From: Mesostigma viride
Lineage: Eukaryota > Streptophyta > Mesostigmatophyceae > Mesostigmatales > Mesostigmataceae
Length of the DNA stretch: 64,000 nt
Assembly (NCBI GenBank): GCA_009746045.1
Contig: RPFO01000050.1
Coordinates: forward strand, 5,149,728-5,213,727
Direction of reading: 5' to 3'
The first letter of the stretch is position 1; the number at the start of each line of letters is the position of its first letter. Under the pieces are notes generated by a model. That model did not search any database. It was not told the DNA's origin and saw only the letters and a list, made by a program, of their open reading frames with translations. This document shows positions 22,733-35,168 of the stretch, one piece after another. Made by a program: the position numbers and the translations under genes.

Positions 22733-25089
22733 CTACCCAGCCGGCCTTCCCACCTTGGTAATCCTCGCAATAAACAGCCCCGACGTTTTGGACGTCGCAG
22801 GATCAAACCGCAGGGTGTGCGGTACCCCTCCCCCGGTCGCTGGCCACCGCTCGCACCCAGGGACCTGCATCACCCTGGCGTCCCTGGACGTCTCCAAGAG
22901 CCAGCGAACGACGTCCTCGTTCTGCGCGTGCGTCAGGCTGCATGTGCTATACACAAGCACACCCCCCGCGCGCAGGAGCCGAAAGCCGGATGCCAGAAGT
23001 CGCCGCTGGAGCGACCCGAGCTCGTCGAGCCGTGCCGGGTCCAGGAACTTGGCCCCCAGGGCGTCCCAGCCCCAGGGACCCTGGTATTTGAGCACGTGCT
23101 TGACGGAACCGTCGTGCGTGCACTCGGCGTCCACCAGCACGCGATCGTAGCCGCCGCGTGGACACCTGTCATCACTCGGATGCCCCACATCCTCTGGATG
23201 CGGGCAGCCCTGCACGTCGGCGCATCCAGACGTGTACCCCCTGTGTGTGCCTGGACCTTGCTCACAGTGGGGAACACCTGAATGTTCACCCTGCTCACCC
23301 AGCTCACCCTGCTCACCCTGCTCACCCTGCTCACCCTGCTCACCCTCCTCACCATGATGATCACGGGCTATGCTTGGAACATGGGCTCGACGCTCAACAC
23401 AGCTACTTAACTGATGGTCCAAGGCCGACCCATGTTCCAGGCGTGGCTTTGGGCCCACACACATGCCACCCCAGCTCGACGCGCCAGCAATAGGGCCAGC
23501 TTTGGGTCCTTCCGTGATCTTCTCAGCGCCCTCACCGCCAGCGAGCGTGCCGTCACCATCGTTAAGCTCGCGGTCGCCAACACCAGGCATGCTCTCCCCA
23601 TCCTCAGGCGTGCCATCGCCAGCAGTCACCGAATGGCCAGCAACAGTATGACCAGGGCCAGGGCCCTGCCCACTGGCGGCGAACCGAAACACGAGTAACG
23701 GCTCTGCACCCCCAGCCCTCGTCCTTGCTAGCTGCTGCTTCCGCCGCCGCTTGGCGCGCTTATTCTCAAACAAGCCTTCTCCCGCGGAGACACGCCCCGC
23801 CCCTCCGCCGCCCCTCCCCTCTCCCTGGGGATCCTTCTGCCCCGTCCCATCACTACCCGCATCTCCACCACCATGTCCCTCTGTTTGACCTCTCTGTTGG
23901 CCTCCAGCACAACCCACCCGCATACCTTCGCCTGTCACCAAACCCTCCCCTTCCCCTGCCTCCAAACCTTCCCTGGCCCCCGCACCATCCGCCACCCCCA
24001 CCCGGTCCATCCCTGCAAGGGTGCAGGGCTCTTTTGTGAAGGGTCCCGAGGCATGCCGCACGCCCTGGTCAGAAAACCCCAGGCTAGCCGCTGTCCCGCC
24101 CAGCCTCTCAGAGGCCACTGCATCGCGGCGGGCGGCAGTAGGCCCTTGGACGGGGCCAAAGGCGCGCGGCGGGGGCACCTGGAACAGCGTCCCGTCTGCG
24201 AGGTACAAGCGGCACTCGAATGATGGCGATGGGGATGAGAACAGCGATGGGGGTGGCGATGGCGATGGGGATGGCGGCGGTGGTTTACGAGATGGTAATG
24301 AAGCCAATGGCGATGAGTGGCGCTGCGAGCGCTCCTTGCTGTTCAGGTCCTGCCGTAAGGAGTGGTTGCTACTAAAGCACTCCTTGTCATTGTTGTTGCT
24401 GCTGCTGTTGTTCATGTTGCTGCTGGTGTTGTTGGTGCTATTACTCAAGTACTTCTTGAGCAGCGACCGGCAGGTAAACGCGCGGTGCTTGCACACGTCA
24501 ACGCCTGTCACGCTGCCATGCCCCCGCAGCAGGTCGGCGATCATGCACATCTTGGCACCTGGCAGGGGCAGGGGTGGGGGTGGGGGCACCGATGCACTTG
24601 GTGCGGAAATGTCACGCCCGCGCCCACGCCCACGCCTGCGCCCACGCCCACGCCCACGCCCACGCCCACGCCCACGCCCACGCCCACGCCCACGCCCACG
24701 CCCACGCCCACGCCCACGCCCACGCCCACGCCCACGCCCACGCCCACGCCCACGCCCACGCCCACGCCCACGCCCACGCCCACGCCCACGCCCACGCCCA
24801 CGCCCACGCCCACGCCCACGCCCACGCCCACGCCCACGCGCACGCGCACGCGCACGCGCACGCGCACGCGCCCCCGCCCCGCCCCCGCCCCGCCCCCGCC
24901 CCGCCCCGCCCCCCCGCCCGCCCCCCCGCCCCCGCCCCGCCCCGCCCCCGCCCCCGCCCCGCCCCGCCCCCGCCCCGCCCCCGCCCCCGCCCCCGCCCCC
25001 GCCCCCGCCCCGCCCCGCCCCGCCCCCGCCCCGCCCCCGCCCCCGCCCCCGCCCCGCCCCGCCCCCCCCCCCGCCCCCGCCCGCGCCCC

Positions 25090-25156
<67 letters not shown>

Positions 25157-28100
25157 GCGCCCGCGCCCGTGCCCGCGCCCACGCCCACGCCCACGCCCCG
25201 CCCCGCCCCCGCCCGCGCCCGCGCCCGCGCCCCGCCCCCGCCCCCGACCTGCGCCCGCGCCCACGCCCGCGCCCCCGTCCCCGCCCCCGCCCCCGCCCAC
25301 GCCCCGCCCACGCCCATGTGCACACACCTACACACACGCGCGCGCCATTTGCACACGCACAAAACCCGCTCTTAACCTCTTGCACTCCCACATCCCCTCC
25401 ACAAGCCCCACCAGTCCACCAGCCACCTCTGGCTTTTGTGCCTGCCCCTTCCTTCCTCTCGTCAGGGGCATCACTGTGGACCCATACCACCGAACCAGTG
25501 AAAGCCTTGTCCACAATCTCCGCGAGAAGCCACCAGACGTCACATCGCACCACGACCGGGTCACATCACGTCACATGCTGGATGAGCCACGGGGCCATTA
25601 TTTTGCCATTAACCTCTCAGGTACCGCTCCAAACTCCCGGCCCTATGGCCATCCCAAACAGACCTTTGAATGCATTTCCAGACACCCCTTGCTCAGCACG
25701 GCATTCCCCAAACACTGCCGAAACACTGCCATCCCTTCGCCATGCAAAAAATCCCTTTCGTCGCCATAAAATAACCACCCCTTAATATGTCATCCCTTTG
25801 TACCCCGTGTCCGACTACTAGCCGCCGCAGCAGCCCAGAGGCTGCCTAGATCCACCACGGCTGCCAGTACTCGACCGTGCACATGACCCATGAGCGCTTG
25901 TGGGATTTCCGGGGCCGCACAATCTCCTGAGCATGCGGGCTGAATATCACGGGGGGTAGGGAGGCCCTCTGTTGACCGCGTATGGCCCATGGAGGTCTTA
26001 CCGGGAGCAGCGGAGCCTGAGACTTGAGACTATAACATTGGTTTCGGCGCTGTAGTGGTTATAGTATGCACAGGTGGCGCCTTACTAGCAGATGAACATG
26101 ATTGTAATAATCACAGATCTGATAACTGTTGTCATGATGATGGCAGTGTGGTGGTAAGGATCATGTTTTACATAGGTAACTTGCGACTATGACAGTCGTG
26201 AGGTGTCCTTACTGGGGGCAGTAGTGTACTAGCAAGGCAAAGCTACTATGCTGATAGTGCAGCGGTAGTTCCATGGAATACTTGTGCTCATAAGCAAAAG
26301 CAAATATAATCATCACTCCCTACCGGGTGCGGCACACAGGTCGAGCACGTGGTCCCCCGGCCTTATGCCCAGCGCCGCCACTGCCGCGCCCGACGCCGCG
26401 TCCATGCCATAGATCTGGCGAGGGACAAAGAGATGAATGATGGAAGAAGTTTTAGGGGGGAGAGGGGGGGGCAGGCAGACACTAAGTCATCATGCAGCGC
26501 GGACGGCTGGCCAAGTCATGCTGCACCATCTGTGTGCCCCCGCAAGGCGAGCAAGACCCCAGCGATGCCCATCTGGGGAATGTTCGGGAAGCCAATCAGC
26601 TGGCAAATGGAGCCCGACATGGATGGTGAGCTCTGGAGTAAGCTAGACAGAGTTATGAGTGATCGCGTGCATGGTACATTAGCGGGTATTTGTCTGGGCA
26701 CTCAACAGAGATTTATTATTATTATTATTATTATTTTATCTTTTGTTTTTTACAGGGGCAGGACTTGGTGTACTGAGAAGCGGAGGTTGGGAATACTGGG
26801 GACAGCCCTCAACCATTAGCCTGGTCAAATGCAGCCCCCAGTGATTGGATTAAGGATTTTGCGCTAAGCGCCATGTGGCATATTGAACTTCGGAAACTAG
26901 CTTTGGCTCGGCCAATGTGTGGCTTTTAGCCAATAAAAATTGGGCTGGGCACGGCCACGTGTGGCGATTGGCGGGCGGGCGAGTCAACTGGCTTCCCTGG
27001 TCACGCAATGCTCCATGACCAGGGAACTGTCACGAGAACTCTAAATCTCTCACCTGCCACTGGCGGGCGGCCTTCCGAGTCACAGCCATCTCGTGTCCCG
27101 AGCGCAGAATCTTGAAGTATACTACGGCGTGGCGCGGCGCTTACTGGCCAGTCAGCTCGTGAGCGGCTGGCGACCAACGCACGCGAGTCGACAGCCACGG
27201 GGCACTGGGCCATTGTTGACTGGCGGAAGTTACTCGTAGTACTACAACTAGGGAGACTTGCGGCGAAGGGCTGGCTGGAACTTATGTTGACCCGGCCAAG
27301 TGTGGCGTCACTTGGTAGTAGCTTTGGATTCAACAAAGCCATTATTTTTTTACCAGCGACTGCCAAGTAGCACAGCACCGCCACTTTGTGGCATCTTGGG
27401 AACTGTCATTTGCGGGTGATATCGCCACAAATTTACACCCTACCCTTGCAGGAAGTAGCCAAGAGTGTATTAAAAGCCATATGCCCTATCTCAGGGCTAT
27501 GTGCTACATATACTCCCAATGGAGTTATGTTCCTAATTAATTAATTGATTAATCGCCACAAATTGCTAAAACTGGCGCTACGCCGCCACATTTGGCGAGC
27601 AAAGGCCACTAATCGAAACACTGGCAGCCCCATATCGACGCACAACTGGGTCACAACACGGGAAACGAAGATCCCGATTGGAAGGTGTCTAAATGTCAAG
27701 ACACACGAGTGGTTTGGGAATTCCAAAACAAGGCAACCTAAGCAGTGCAACTCCATGGTGCGACTCCAGCATGCCAGCAAACAAAGCAACACCAGCACGC
27801 GAGCGAATAAAACAACTCCAGGGCGCATGCCAGCGGTCCCCGCCACATAAGAAGGCAAAAAGGAAGCCAGTTGGTAACCACCAAGGAAGCCATCAGCATT
27901 AACCCAGCTGTAACTTGGAGCAAAACCCTGGGGTGCGTATGCAAGCAGTCCCCACCTGGCCCGCCTTGTACGCGCTACAGTTGGAGACGTTGGTGTCCGT
28001 GGGCAGGCCGTAGAAGCCATGGCCCAGCCAGCACGTCTCCTCCACAGGAGTGCCGAGCTCTGCTTCGAGTTCAGCTCGGGACATGCGCGAGGAGGGGTTG

Positions 28101-29543
28101 AGCCTGTGGGTTGGCCGAGCAAATAGGGACATGCGGGCGGCATTGTTGAGCCTGTGGCGTGGGAAAATAGTGCCAGTATTACAAAGATCATAGATAGAAA
28201 TGTGAGGAGTGCCACGGGTTGGCAGGGATCAGGGAGGAAGGGAGGGAGGGAGGACGGGGGGGGGGGGGGAGGGAGGGAGGGAGGGAGGAGGGAGGGAGGG
28301 AGGGAGGGAGGGAGGGAGGGAGGGAGGGAGGGAGGGAGGGAGGGAGGGAGGGAGGGAGGGAGGGAGGGAGGGAGGGAGGGAGGAGGGAGGGAGAGGGAGG
28401 GAGGGAGGGAGGGAGGGAGGGAGGAGGGAGGGAGGGAGGGAGGGAGGGAGGGAGGAGGGAGGGAGGGAGGGAGGGAGGGAGGGAGGAGGGAGGGAGGGAG
28501 GGAGGGAGGGAGGGAGGGAGGGAGGAGGGAGGGAGGGAGGAGGGAGGGAGGGAGGAGGGAGGGAGGAGGGAGGGAGGGAGGGAGGGAGGGAGGGAGGGAG
28601 GGAGGGAGGGAGGGAGGGAGGAGGGAGGGAGGGAGGGAGGAGGGAGGGAGGAGGGAGGGAGGGAGGAGGGAGGGAGGGAGGGAGGGAGGGAGGGAGGGAG
28701 AGGAGGGAGGGAGGGAGGGAGGGAGGGAGGGAGGAGGGAGGGAGGGAGGGAGGGAGGGAGGGAGGGAGGGAGGGAGGGAGGGAGGGAGGGAGGAGGGAGG
28801 GAGGAGGGAGGGAGGGAGGGAGGGAGGGAGGGAGGGAGGGAGGGAGGGAGGGAGGGAGGGAGGCAGGGAGGGAGGGAGGGAGGGAGGGAGCATTTGGCTT
28901 CTTGTTTTGCTTGCGACACTACAGTAAGGTTTAAATAAGCAAATGCACGCCTTTCCAGGAAACTCCCAGCGTTCTGATAGGCGGGCAGACAGCCCTGCAG
29001 TACAGATACGCACGTAGGCTGCAAGATCATTGGAGCAAGTTCAGCCATAGCTTTTGACATGGGCCCTATCTGAGCAACCTTTAAAAAGTACATCTGGCTG
29101 TCGCCTGCCATGCCATGGGCAGGCTCCATGGCACTGTTGCTAGTCTCAGTTGTGCCCCCACTATATGTGCACCCCCGCCTGACCGGATGCCTAGCTTGGG
29201 AAACGGATATATAGACGACAAAACATCGCCATCGCCCACACGAAAAAAACCTAGCAACTTTTCAACGAGGCAACGCGGAGGTTGACCATGGCAAAGAGGT
29301 GGCGCACCTATCTCCCATTTACATTCGGGTCACGCTGGCATGCTGTCTTTATTAAATAAAGGATCGCATAACGTCGACTGCGGCGGGTAAGTACAAGTCT
29401 CGAGACGTTGAATGCCTGACGATCGATGCATACCTGATATATCGCGGGATAGGTTGGGGATTTTCGTACAGTAAGACGTCAATGCCGTTTTCCTTTGCAA
29501 ACGTATACAGGCACTCCGGAAGAGGCCTGCCTTCCGCAGCCAT
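22733..29543 (-). CDS. NSUN-family (NOL1/NOP2/Sun) RNA cytosine-C5 methyltransferase, four exons
   Basis: An S-adenosylmethionine-dependent RNA m5C methyltransferase; its RNA target is unknown. Exons in transcript order are 29543-29434, 28151-27956, 26414-26324 and 24558-22733 (stop TAG at 22735-22733). All junctions are GT-AG and in phase, giving about 740 residues. Exon 1 starts [11 protein letters not shown] and ends PRYI. Exon 2 carries [12 protein letters not shown]. Exon 3 carries [12 protein letters not shown] and DLCAAPG, the SAM-binding motif I. Exon 4 carries [28 protein letters not shown] (motif IV; Cys codon 23122-23120) and YSTCSLT (motif VI catalytic Cys, codon 22942-22940). The usual motif IV Pro before Cys is Glu, a variant I associate with plant homologues. 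Two low-complexity inserts, about 85 and 340 residues, split the Rossmann core and include a basic [10 protein letters not shown] patch and GEQ repeats. A start further upstream is possible. Confidence 0.87.
24613..25318 (-). repeat. GC-rich (CCCACG)n / (CCCCG)n array in NSUN intron 3
   Basis: About 230 bases of CCCACG hexamers, a CGCACG stretch, then about 450 bases of irregular CCCCGCC/CCCGCG. On the transcribed (minus) strand it is G-rich with runs of three to five G, so quadruplex formation is plausible. It lies between the exon ending at 26324 and the one starting at 24558. Open frames of hundreds of residues here (Pro/Arg, Gly/Ala, Gly/Arg) are compositional artefacts. Confidence 0.93.
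26841..27433 (-). repeat. Dispersed ~0.6 kb repeat, right copy of an inverted pair, in NSUN intron 2
   Basis: Inverted relative to 21735-22353. It begins CAGTGATTGGATTAAGG and continues through gcgctaagcgccatgtggca. Near 27433 it is interrupted by a short retroposon, then resumes at 27552 with atcgccacaaattgctaaaa. No coding content. Confidence 0.75.
27434..27551 (+). mobile_element. Short hairpin-tail retroposon (family B) with 13-bp target duplication
   Basis: A 118-bp insertion flanked by atcgccacaaatt (27421-27433 and 27552-27564). The body contains cctacccttgcaggaagtag and tattaaaagccatatgccc, the hairpin actcccaatggagt, and a TAATTAATTAATT tail. It resembles 63788-63903 and, reversed, 51927-52015. 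It has no coding capacity and looks like a SINE or a short LINE 3' fragment. Confidence 0.85.
28232..28890 (+). repeat. (GGGA)n array in NSUN intron 1
   Basis: About 650 bases of GGGA with scattered GGA variants and one G-run at 28256-28270. In the sense of the gene (minus) it is CCCT/TCCC, a long pyrimidine tract ending about 80 bases before the exon 2 acceptor. Gly/Arg/Glu and Pro/Ser frames across it are artefacts. Confidence 0.97.
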
Positions 29544-30075
29544 GCTCACTACCACATTGTAAGTATATAGCAACGACAAGGAGGCCGCAATGCCGCGTAC
29601 AAGACACGTTTTGATTTCTAAGCGATCCTTTAAGCTGGAAGTGTTTTCACCAATGTCTGAGGGCAAGGGATTTAAACCTAAAGAGAATCCATGGAATTAT
29701 ATCCCGCAAAGGCGGCCTACCCCTGATCTCGTGGATTCAATGTAGAAGCTGGCTAAGGTCGTGCTTCACTACCCATAGAAATGAGAAATGGCGTGGGATT
29801 CGTCAAATTTACAATGTTGCGAAGGAATATCACGAGGCGTAGTTGCCACCTAGGCCCAAATGTACCGAAGTGTTGTAAACTTGTCCGCCATGAGCATGAA
29901 TGTAATGGCGGACGTTGGCACTGAGAAGTCGCGCGCCTCTATCATTCCATTCGCCCGAATAGGAGCTTCCCAAACGAACACAATATGCACATGTACATAC
30001 GGTCCGAGGACGGAGCTTTGTGAGGCCCAGCCTCAGAAACTGGCGGGAAACAGTGCCACCCGGAACAAGTCACTA
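29544..30075. other. 5' flank of NSUN, likely promoter; nothing else recognised
   Basis: The minus-strand open frame continues upstream of the chosen ATG to 29666, so a longer N-terminus is possible. No TATA-like site or element end was identified with confidence. Confidence 0.35.
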
Positions 30076-30288
30076 CAGTCATTCACGCCTTAAGTTGGGT
30101 TGGCTTAAGTTGGGTTCACGCCTTAAGTTGGGTCGAATTGAATTCCGGCGTTCAAAGTTCAAACTAGTTGAGAGTAGTATGTTTTAGTATCTTTAGTTCA
30201 AATTAGTAGAATTCAGTAGAGTCATTCACGCCTTAAGTTGGGTCGACCCCTCAAAAACCACGAACCCAACTTAAGGCGTGAATGACTG
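30076..30288. mobile_element. 213-bp MITE with 26-bp perfect inverted ends and TA duplication
   Basis: The ends are perfect inverted repeats beginning CAGTCATTCACGCCTTAAG (30076-30101 and 30263-30288), flanked by TA at 30074-30075 and 30289-30290. TA duplication and CAGT ends fit the Tc1/mariner/pogo group. Partial internal copies of the end occur at 30102-30135 and 30220-30245, so the right half can fold into a strong hairpin with a ~20-base loop. No ORF. Confidence 0.85.
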
Positions 30289-30320
30289 TACATACATACA
30301 AAGCAAGAAGAGCACAGGCT

Positions 30321-33300
30321 AATAGTGAGAGTCGCTGGGCCTGGGCGCGAGGAACCCAGGGGGGCACAGCTTTGATTCAATACCGTAAAACGGCTTCCTC
30401 ACACCTCACCTGCCACACTTGGTCCCAACCGGTAGATACGGCGGCGGCTCAATGGCAAGGCCGCTGGGTACGACAGCACATCACCTGGGGTAGCAAGCAG
30501 GGGTACCTTCTTTCAATTTACGCCCCAACCGACCCAGCTGAACAACATAATTTTTTCAAAGACATGTTTCAGATGATCCACACCATTATTTCCCACGGCC
30601 TGGAGATCATATTGATGGGTGATTTCAATCTAGACATGGCGGCGCACCCTCAATCACGTACAAACCCCTTTCACGAACAGCTACTAGAGCTTAACCTACA
30701 CGACCTACTGCGCTCCAGGGACAACGACCACACTTGGCTTGCAACACGCGACGGTCACCGCATCACACGCCGTCTAGACAGAATCTATGCCACGCACGCT
30801 TGGGCGGACCTTGTATGTCATGCTAGGGTAGATCGCTCTATCACTCTTTCGGACCACTACCCTTGTATTATCACCTTAACGCACCACACCCCACCGACGC
30901 GGGGACCCGGTATCCCCCGCTTCAACCGAGACTTATTGAGGGATCAAACATTCACGGCTCAAGTAAAAGCTTTTTGGCGAGAGTGGGTGGCCAGCATCCC
31001 TCACTATACCGATCATTGTCGATGGATGCAAGCCGGCCTACAACATGTATTGCAACTTTCCAAGAAATACACTGCTGAGCTTAGACAACAGAAAGGCCAT
31101 GAATACCGATGTTACGAACGTATTGTCAACCGTCTACAACTTAAGCAAACACTCATACTTATGACATGGCGAAAATGCAACAAGCCCAGCTAGCCTTGGA
31201 CAAACTGCGATACGAAAGACACGCTAACGCCATAGATGCGGAAAACCTTTGGTGGCACACAACGGGGGAAAAAATGAATAAAGAATATTTTGCACTCCTC
31301 CCAAGCAACGAACACACACGCTGATAACAGAAATTCACGACGACCAGGGCATCCACACGACACCCATTCCATACTAAACAGCGGTCATCAATATTTTACG
31401 AAGCTATTCCGAAGTAAACCGCACCCTCAAGCACCTCAAGCTATCCACCAAGTCCTTCAGGCGATACCACGGCGCCTCACCACCACGCAGCAGCAAGAAC
31501 TAGATCAGACACCCACACAAGCTGAGACACAGGCTGCTATGCTCAAAATCAAACTCGGCAGTGCACCCGGCGTGGACGGCATCCCTGTAGAATTTTGGAG
31601 GAAGTTTTGGCCCGACCTTTCTGCCGGCTTTTACAAATGCGTCCTCGAAGTATGGCGCACAGGTATCGTCCCTGGCAACTGGGCAGAAACCGCACTAATC
31701 CTCATATTTAAAAAGGGGTCTAAAACTCAATGGCAAAACTACCGTCCCATACGACTACTCACGGTTGCGTACAAAATCATCAGTAAAATACTACAACTAC
31801 GCATTTACACAGTACTCGACGACCTAATCGGTCCGGAACAAGTCGGCTTCCGCGCTAACCTACACATAAACGATAGCATTACCATGCTTATGGACATAGT
31901 GGAAAAAGCGTGGCGCCACAACATACTCGGCATCATACTATTTGGGATTTCAAAAAAGCTTTTGACCGCATGTGTTGGGACTACCTCGAGAAGACATTGC
32001 GCGGTTTCGGATTTGGTGGCACTTTCACGCATGTCACCATCGGTATGATTAAATCGCTCTCATGGACCCTACTCCTAAACGGGCACTTCTCACGCACAGG
32101 CACTAGCTCTAGGTCACTCCCACAAGGCGACTGCATGTCCCCGCTCCTGTTTCTTCTTGCGCATGCCGGGCTGTTCTTTTTGCACGCTCGCGACAACAGG
32201 ATCAGGGGCTTCCCCATCCAAGGTAAACCGCGAGGTTTGTTCCAAACTGCTTATGTTGATGACACCACTAATGTCTGTACCTCCACTACCGATGTGCATG
32301 CTATCATGGAGAATATCACGACATACTCTATGGCCTCTCAACAGCGGTGTAACGTGCAAAAGTCCACGGGGCTGCACATCGGGAGAGGATCCTCCCCCCG
32401 CTTATCACTCCCTAATCTGCCTGTGACATGGGTCCAGCCAGACGGTCACCACCTATTACACAACTGCCCTATCGGCTGCACTATGGATGGACGTCTTGCT
32501 GAACACCCCACCTTTTTGTATGACAACACAACACACAGTGGCAAACTCACAGGCATGCTCCAAGCGGCATCAAGATGGGCAGCGGTTCCCCGTCTCAGCC
32601 TACGGGGCAGGGTCCTCCTCACCAACCAAATGTTATTCTCCAAAGTGCTCTACTACTGCCAAGGTCACCCACCTAACGAGTACACCACCAAGATCATCCA
32701 ACGAATCGGCAGCAATTTTGTTTGGAAACAGCAGGGTATCATAACACACACGGTGCCGGGATGGATCGATCGGGACATGTCCTATATGCCATGGGTTCAA
32801 GGAGGCTTGGGCTTACATAATATGGAGTGGCGTTTATGGTCAGTGTACACCAAACAGATCCTAACCGCTTTCATAGGCGTAAACGCACACCCTGGTTGTA
32901 TGTTGGCACAAGAAGCTTTCGCCACAACCTATACCCACACAATGGTACATCATGGCACTTGGGGGCAGCAATACTTACATGTGCGCTCACTTCGTACAAA
33001 GGCTTATCATGGTACTGGGCACGTATGTGGAAAGGTTATAAGAACCTAAAACCGGACAGAATTGCTCACCCTACCACGGGAAGAGGTGGCACGCCAACCA
33101 TTATATTTCAATGATTTGCTGCGCGATAGTGAGCATAATGTGTTTGGTGTTTTAAGCGGCCGCAACCCATATGAGGGCTTTTTGACGGCCACCCGCCGGT
33201 TACGCGAATCATCGATTTATACGCGGCTGACGGTGACCGATATCGCCTCTGACATACACGGAAATCAGCGCGTGGATCGCAAACATGCCCAGCCGACCAG

Positions 33301-34586
33301 CTTGGGACAACCTTCTACAAGCAATTCCCGCAGGATGGCATACCCTCATGACAACCCCGCGCAAACCCCTACAATCGGGGAATGGGTGAGCTATTACCCG
33401 GATCGCGACACGTCCGTACATAAGGGCTGCATCGTTGCGGTCGCGTCGACGGCGTTACCATACAATTGCTCCAGGAGACACCGACGGTCAAGGACTTCTC
33501 GGCAAATTGATTACATCGTACGCCTACATTCCAGCATTCAATGTCACCGCATTCGAGTGGTCCCGTGGTCACTGTCACAGGCGTGCATGTTACCCCTGGA
33601 CCCCACCACAGTGATACGCGACACCACATGGCTACATGTTGGCAAGGGGCGCCTGGACACGCTTGCTCTAGACCCGCTAGAATTTGGGTGGGTCCTCACA
33701 TCTGGCGGCACCCCATGACGAAGTGCCTTTTCGAGTACACGGCAGACTGGGGATACCGGCTACTTCTACATAAAAATCATAGGATGCACCCGGGTCGCCT
33801 GCGCTGGCACCCCGAGTGGCCGGGCTACACCTGGATCAAGAACATTACCTTGGCAGTTGATCACCCATTGGTTGACAACGGGCCACCGACGTCCAGCACC
33901 TGCTTATGCATCGGGCCATCGGGGTCAATTCCCAACTGCACCACCGGTACTCCCACGCGGCGGCGTGCTTATGCAACTTTCCAGATGAAACAATTGAGCA
34001 CAGATTTCTGGACTGCCAACTCGCAGGGGTTTGGCAATGGCTGCTGGGTATATGGGCCAAGTGGATGGCTATTACAGCTCCCCCCACCACCGTCACACTA
34101 TCTACGGTTATTTTCGGCATCACGGGATTACGGGACGCGAGCCTCACAGCCAACCAGATGGCATGGATATGGCTACGCACGACGATGCTTCACACCATAT
34201 GGCAAGTTCGCAACGAGACCGTATTCACGTTACGTGCCGCGTACACGAGAGGTGCCGTGGTCCGCCGGTTTATCTCCTCTTGGAACCTGGCTATGCGTCG
34301 TTACTGGCTCCTGGCGACGGAACAACACAAAGTATGGGACCCAGGCCCTAACAATGACACCCCCAGCCCACTGGAAGTCTTCCATGCACTCATGGGCATG
34401 AACCAGGTCTTTACACTTATGCCGGATGACGATATATCTACAGTACACTGGCTACCTTGGTCGCAGGGCGCGCCTTATTAATGCGGGCACCCCAATTTAG
34501 GCACAACTAGGCATTTCAGGCTATTTTTGGCATACCTGGGTCACCTTAACTGTTATATGGAAATAAACTAACACCCATTTCACCGG
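30321..34586 (+). pseudogene. 5'-truncated L1-like LINE ORF2 with 15-bp target duplication
   Basis: Flanked by the direct repeat agaagagcacaggct (30306-30320 and 34587-34601), which marks the insertion boundaries. It starts inside the apurinic-type endonuclease domain: MGDFNLDMA near 30615 and LSDHYP near 30848 are present, but the N-terminal part is lost. The reverse transcriptase follows with GVDGIPVEFW, DFKKAFDRMCW, LPQGDCMSPLLF and AYVDD (32249-32263). A zinc-binding segment ETIEHRFLDC lies near 33990. Coding passes through all three frames (changes near 31150, 31290, 31920, 33050, 33540 and 33950), so the copy is inactive. The 3' UTR (34482-34586) lacks a poly(A) tail and lacks the hairpin tail seen elsewhere. 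Confidence 0.88.
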
Positions 34587-34687
34587 AGAAGAGCACAGGC
34601 TTCCCACTTTGTGAAATTTGTTAACGATATAAAATCATCGTGACTTCTCGGCTATAAACAAGATGTCTTCAGTTCGCCTCTTGGCGG

Positions 34688-34817
34688 GTCCGTCCGTCCG
34701 TCCGTCCGTCCGTCCGTCCGTCCGTCCGTCCGTCCGTCCGTCCGTCCGTCCGTCCGTCCGTCCGTACGTCAACTATCCCGCATGTCCGGGTAGTCCGTGA
34801 CTCCCCAACGGGAGCAC
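34688..34817 (+). repeat. (CCGT)n array followed by a hairpin-tail remnant
   Basis: About 19 CCGT units (34688-34766), then ccgtgactccccaacgggag (about 34795-34814) without the usual TTAA tail. It looks like the end of a family A retroposon whose tetranucleotide block is CCGT rather than CCAT. Confidence 0.7.
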
Positions 34818-35164
34818 GAATGTTTAACTCGGAAACATTTTTACTCGGAAGAACCGACTTATCAAACTTTTTCTGGAACACGTACACTACAGAGAACTGG
34901 TGTGCTGAACTTTCCTTGTATTCTCCCCCCAGGCCGGGCACATGGGTGTGGTCATTGTACAACATGGTCTGGAGGCATATACTACGAGACAATCCTTATG
35001 TAGTGCACGCCATTTAGAAAGCAACGAGCCTCTTGATTTCGTCATGCTTAGACCTCTCTGCTTGTTCTTACATATGAGTTATGACACGAGACTTCTTGTC
35101 TAATCATTCGATATGGCTGTCCACTAAGAAGAGGCGGGGACCACTAAGTAGTAAGTATAAGCAT
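34818..35164. other. Unassigned sequence between retroposon remnant and TTAA element
   Basis: No gene or repeat recognised in this stretch. Confidence 0.35.
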
Positions 35165-35168
35165 TTAA

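Noticed and set aside
24541-25553. Arg/Gly-rich, Pro-rich or Ala/His-rich proteins across the GC array, including an 864-residue minus frame
   Set aside because: The minus frame is the real NSUN exon 4 joined by chance to intron sequence. The acceptor at 24559-24560 and the phase match to exon 3 show where coding begins.
28188-29129. Pro/Ser or Gly/Arg/Glu-rich proteins over the (GGGA)n array
   Set aside because: Simple-sequence frames inside NSUN intron 1.
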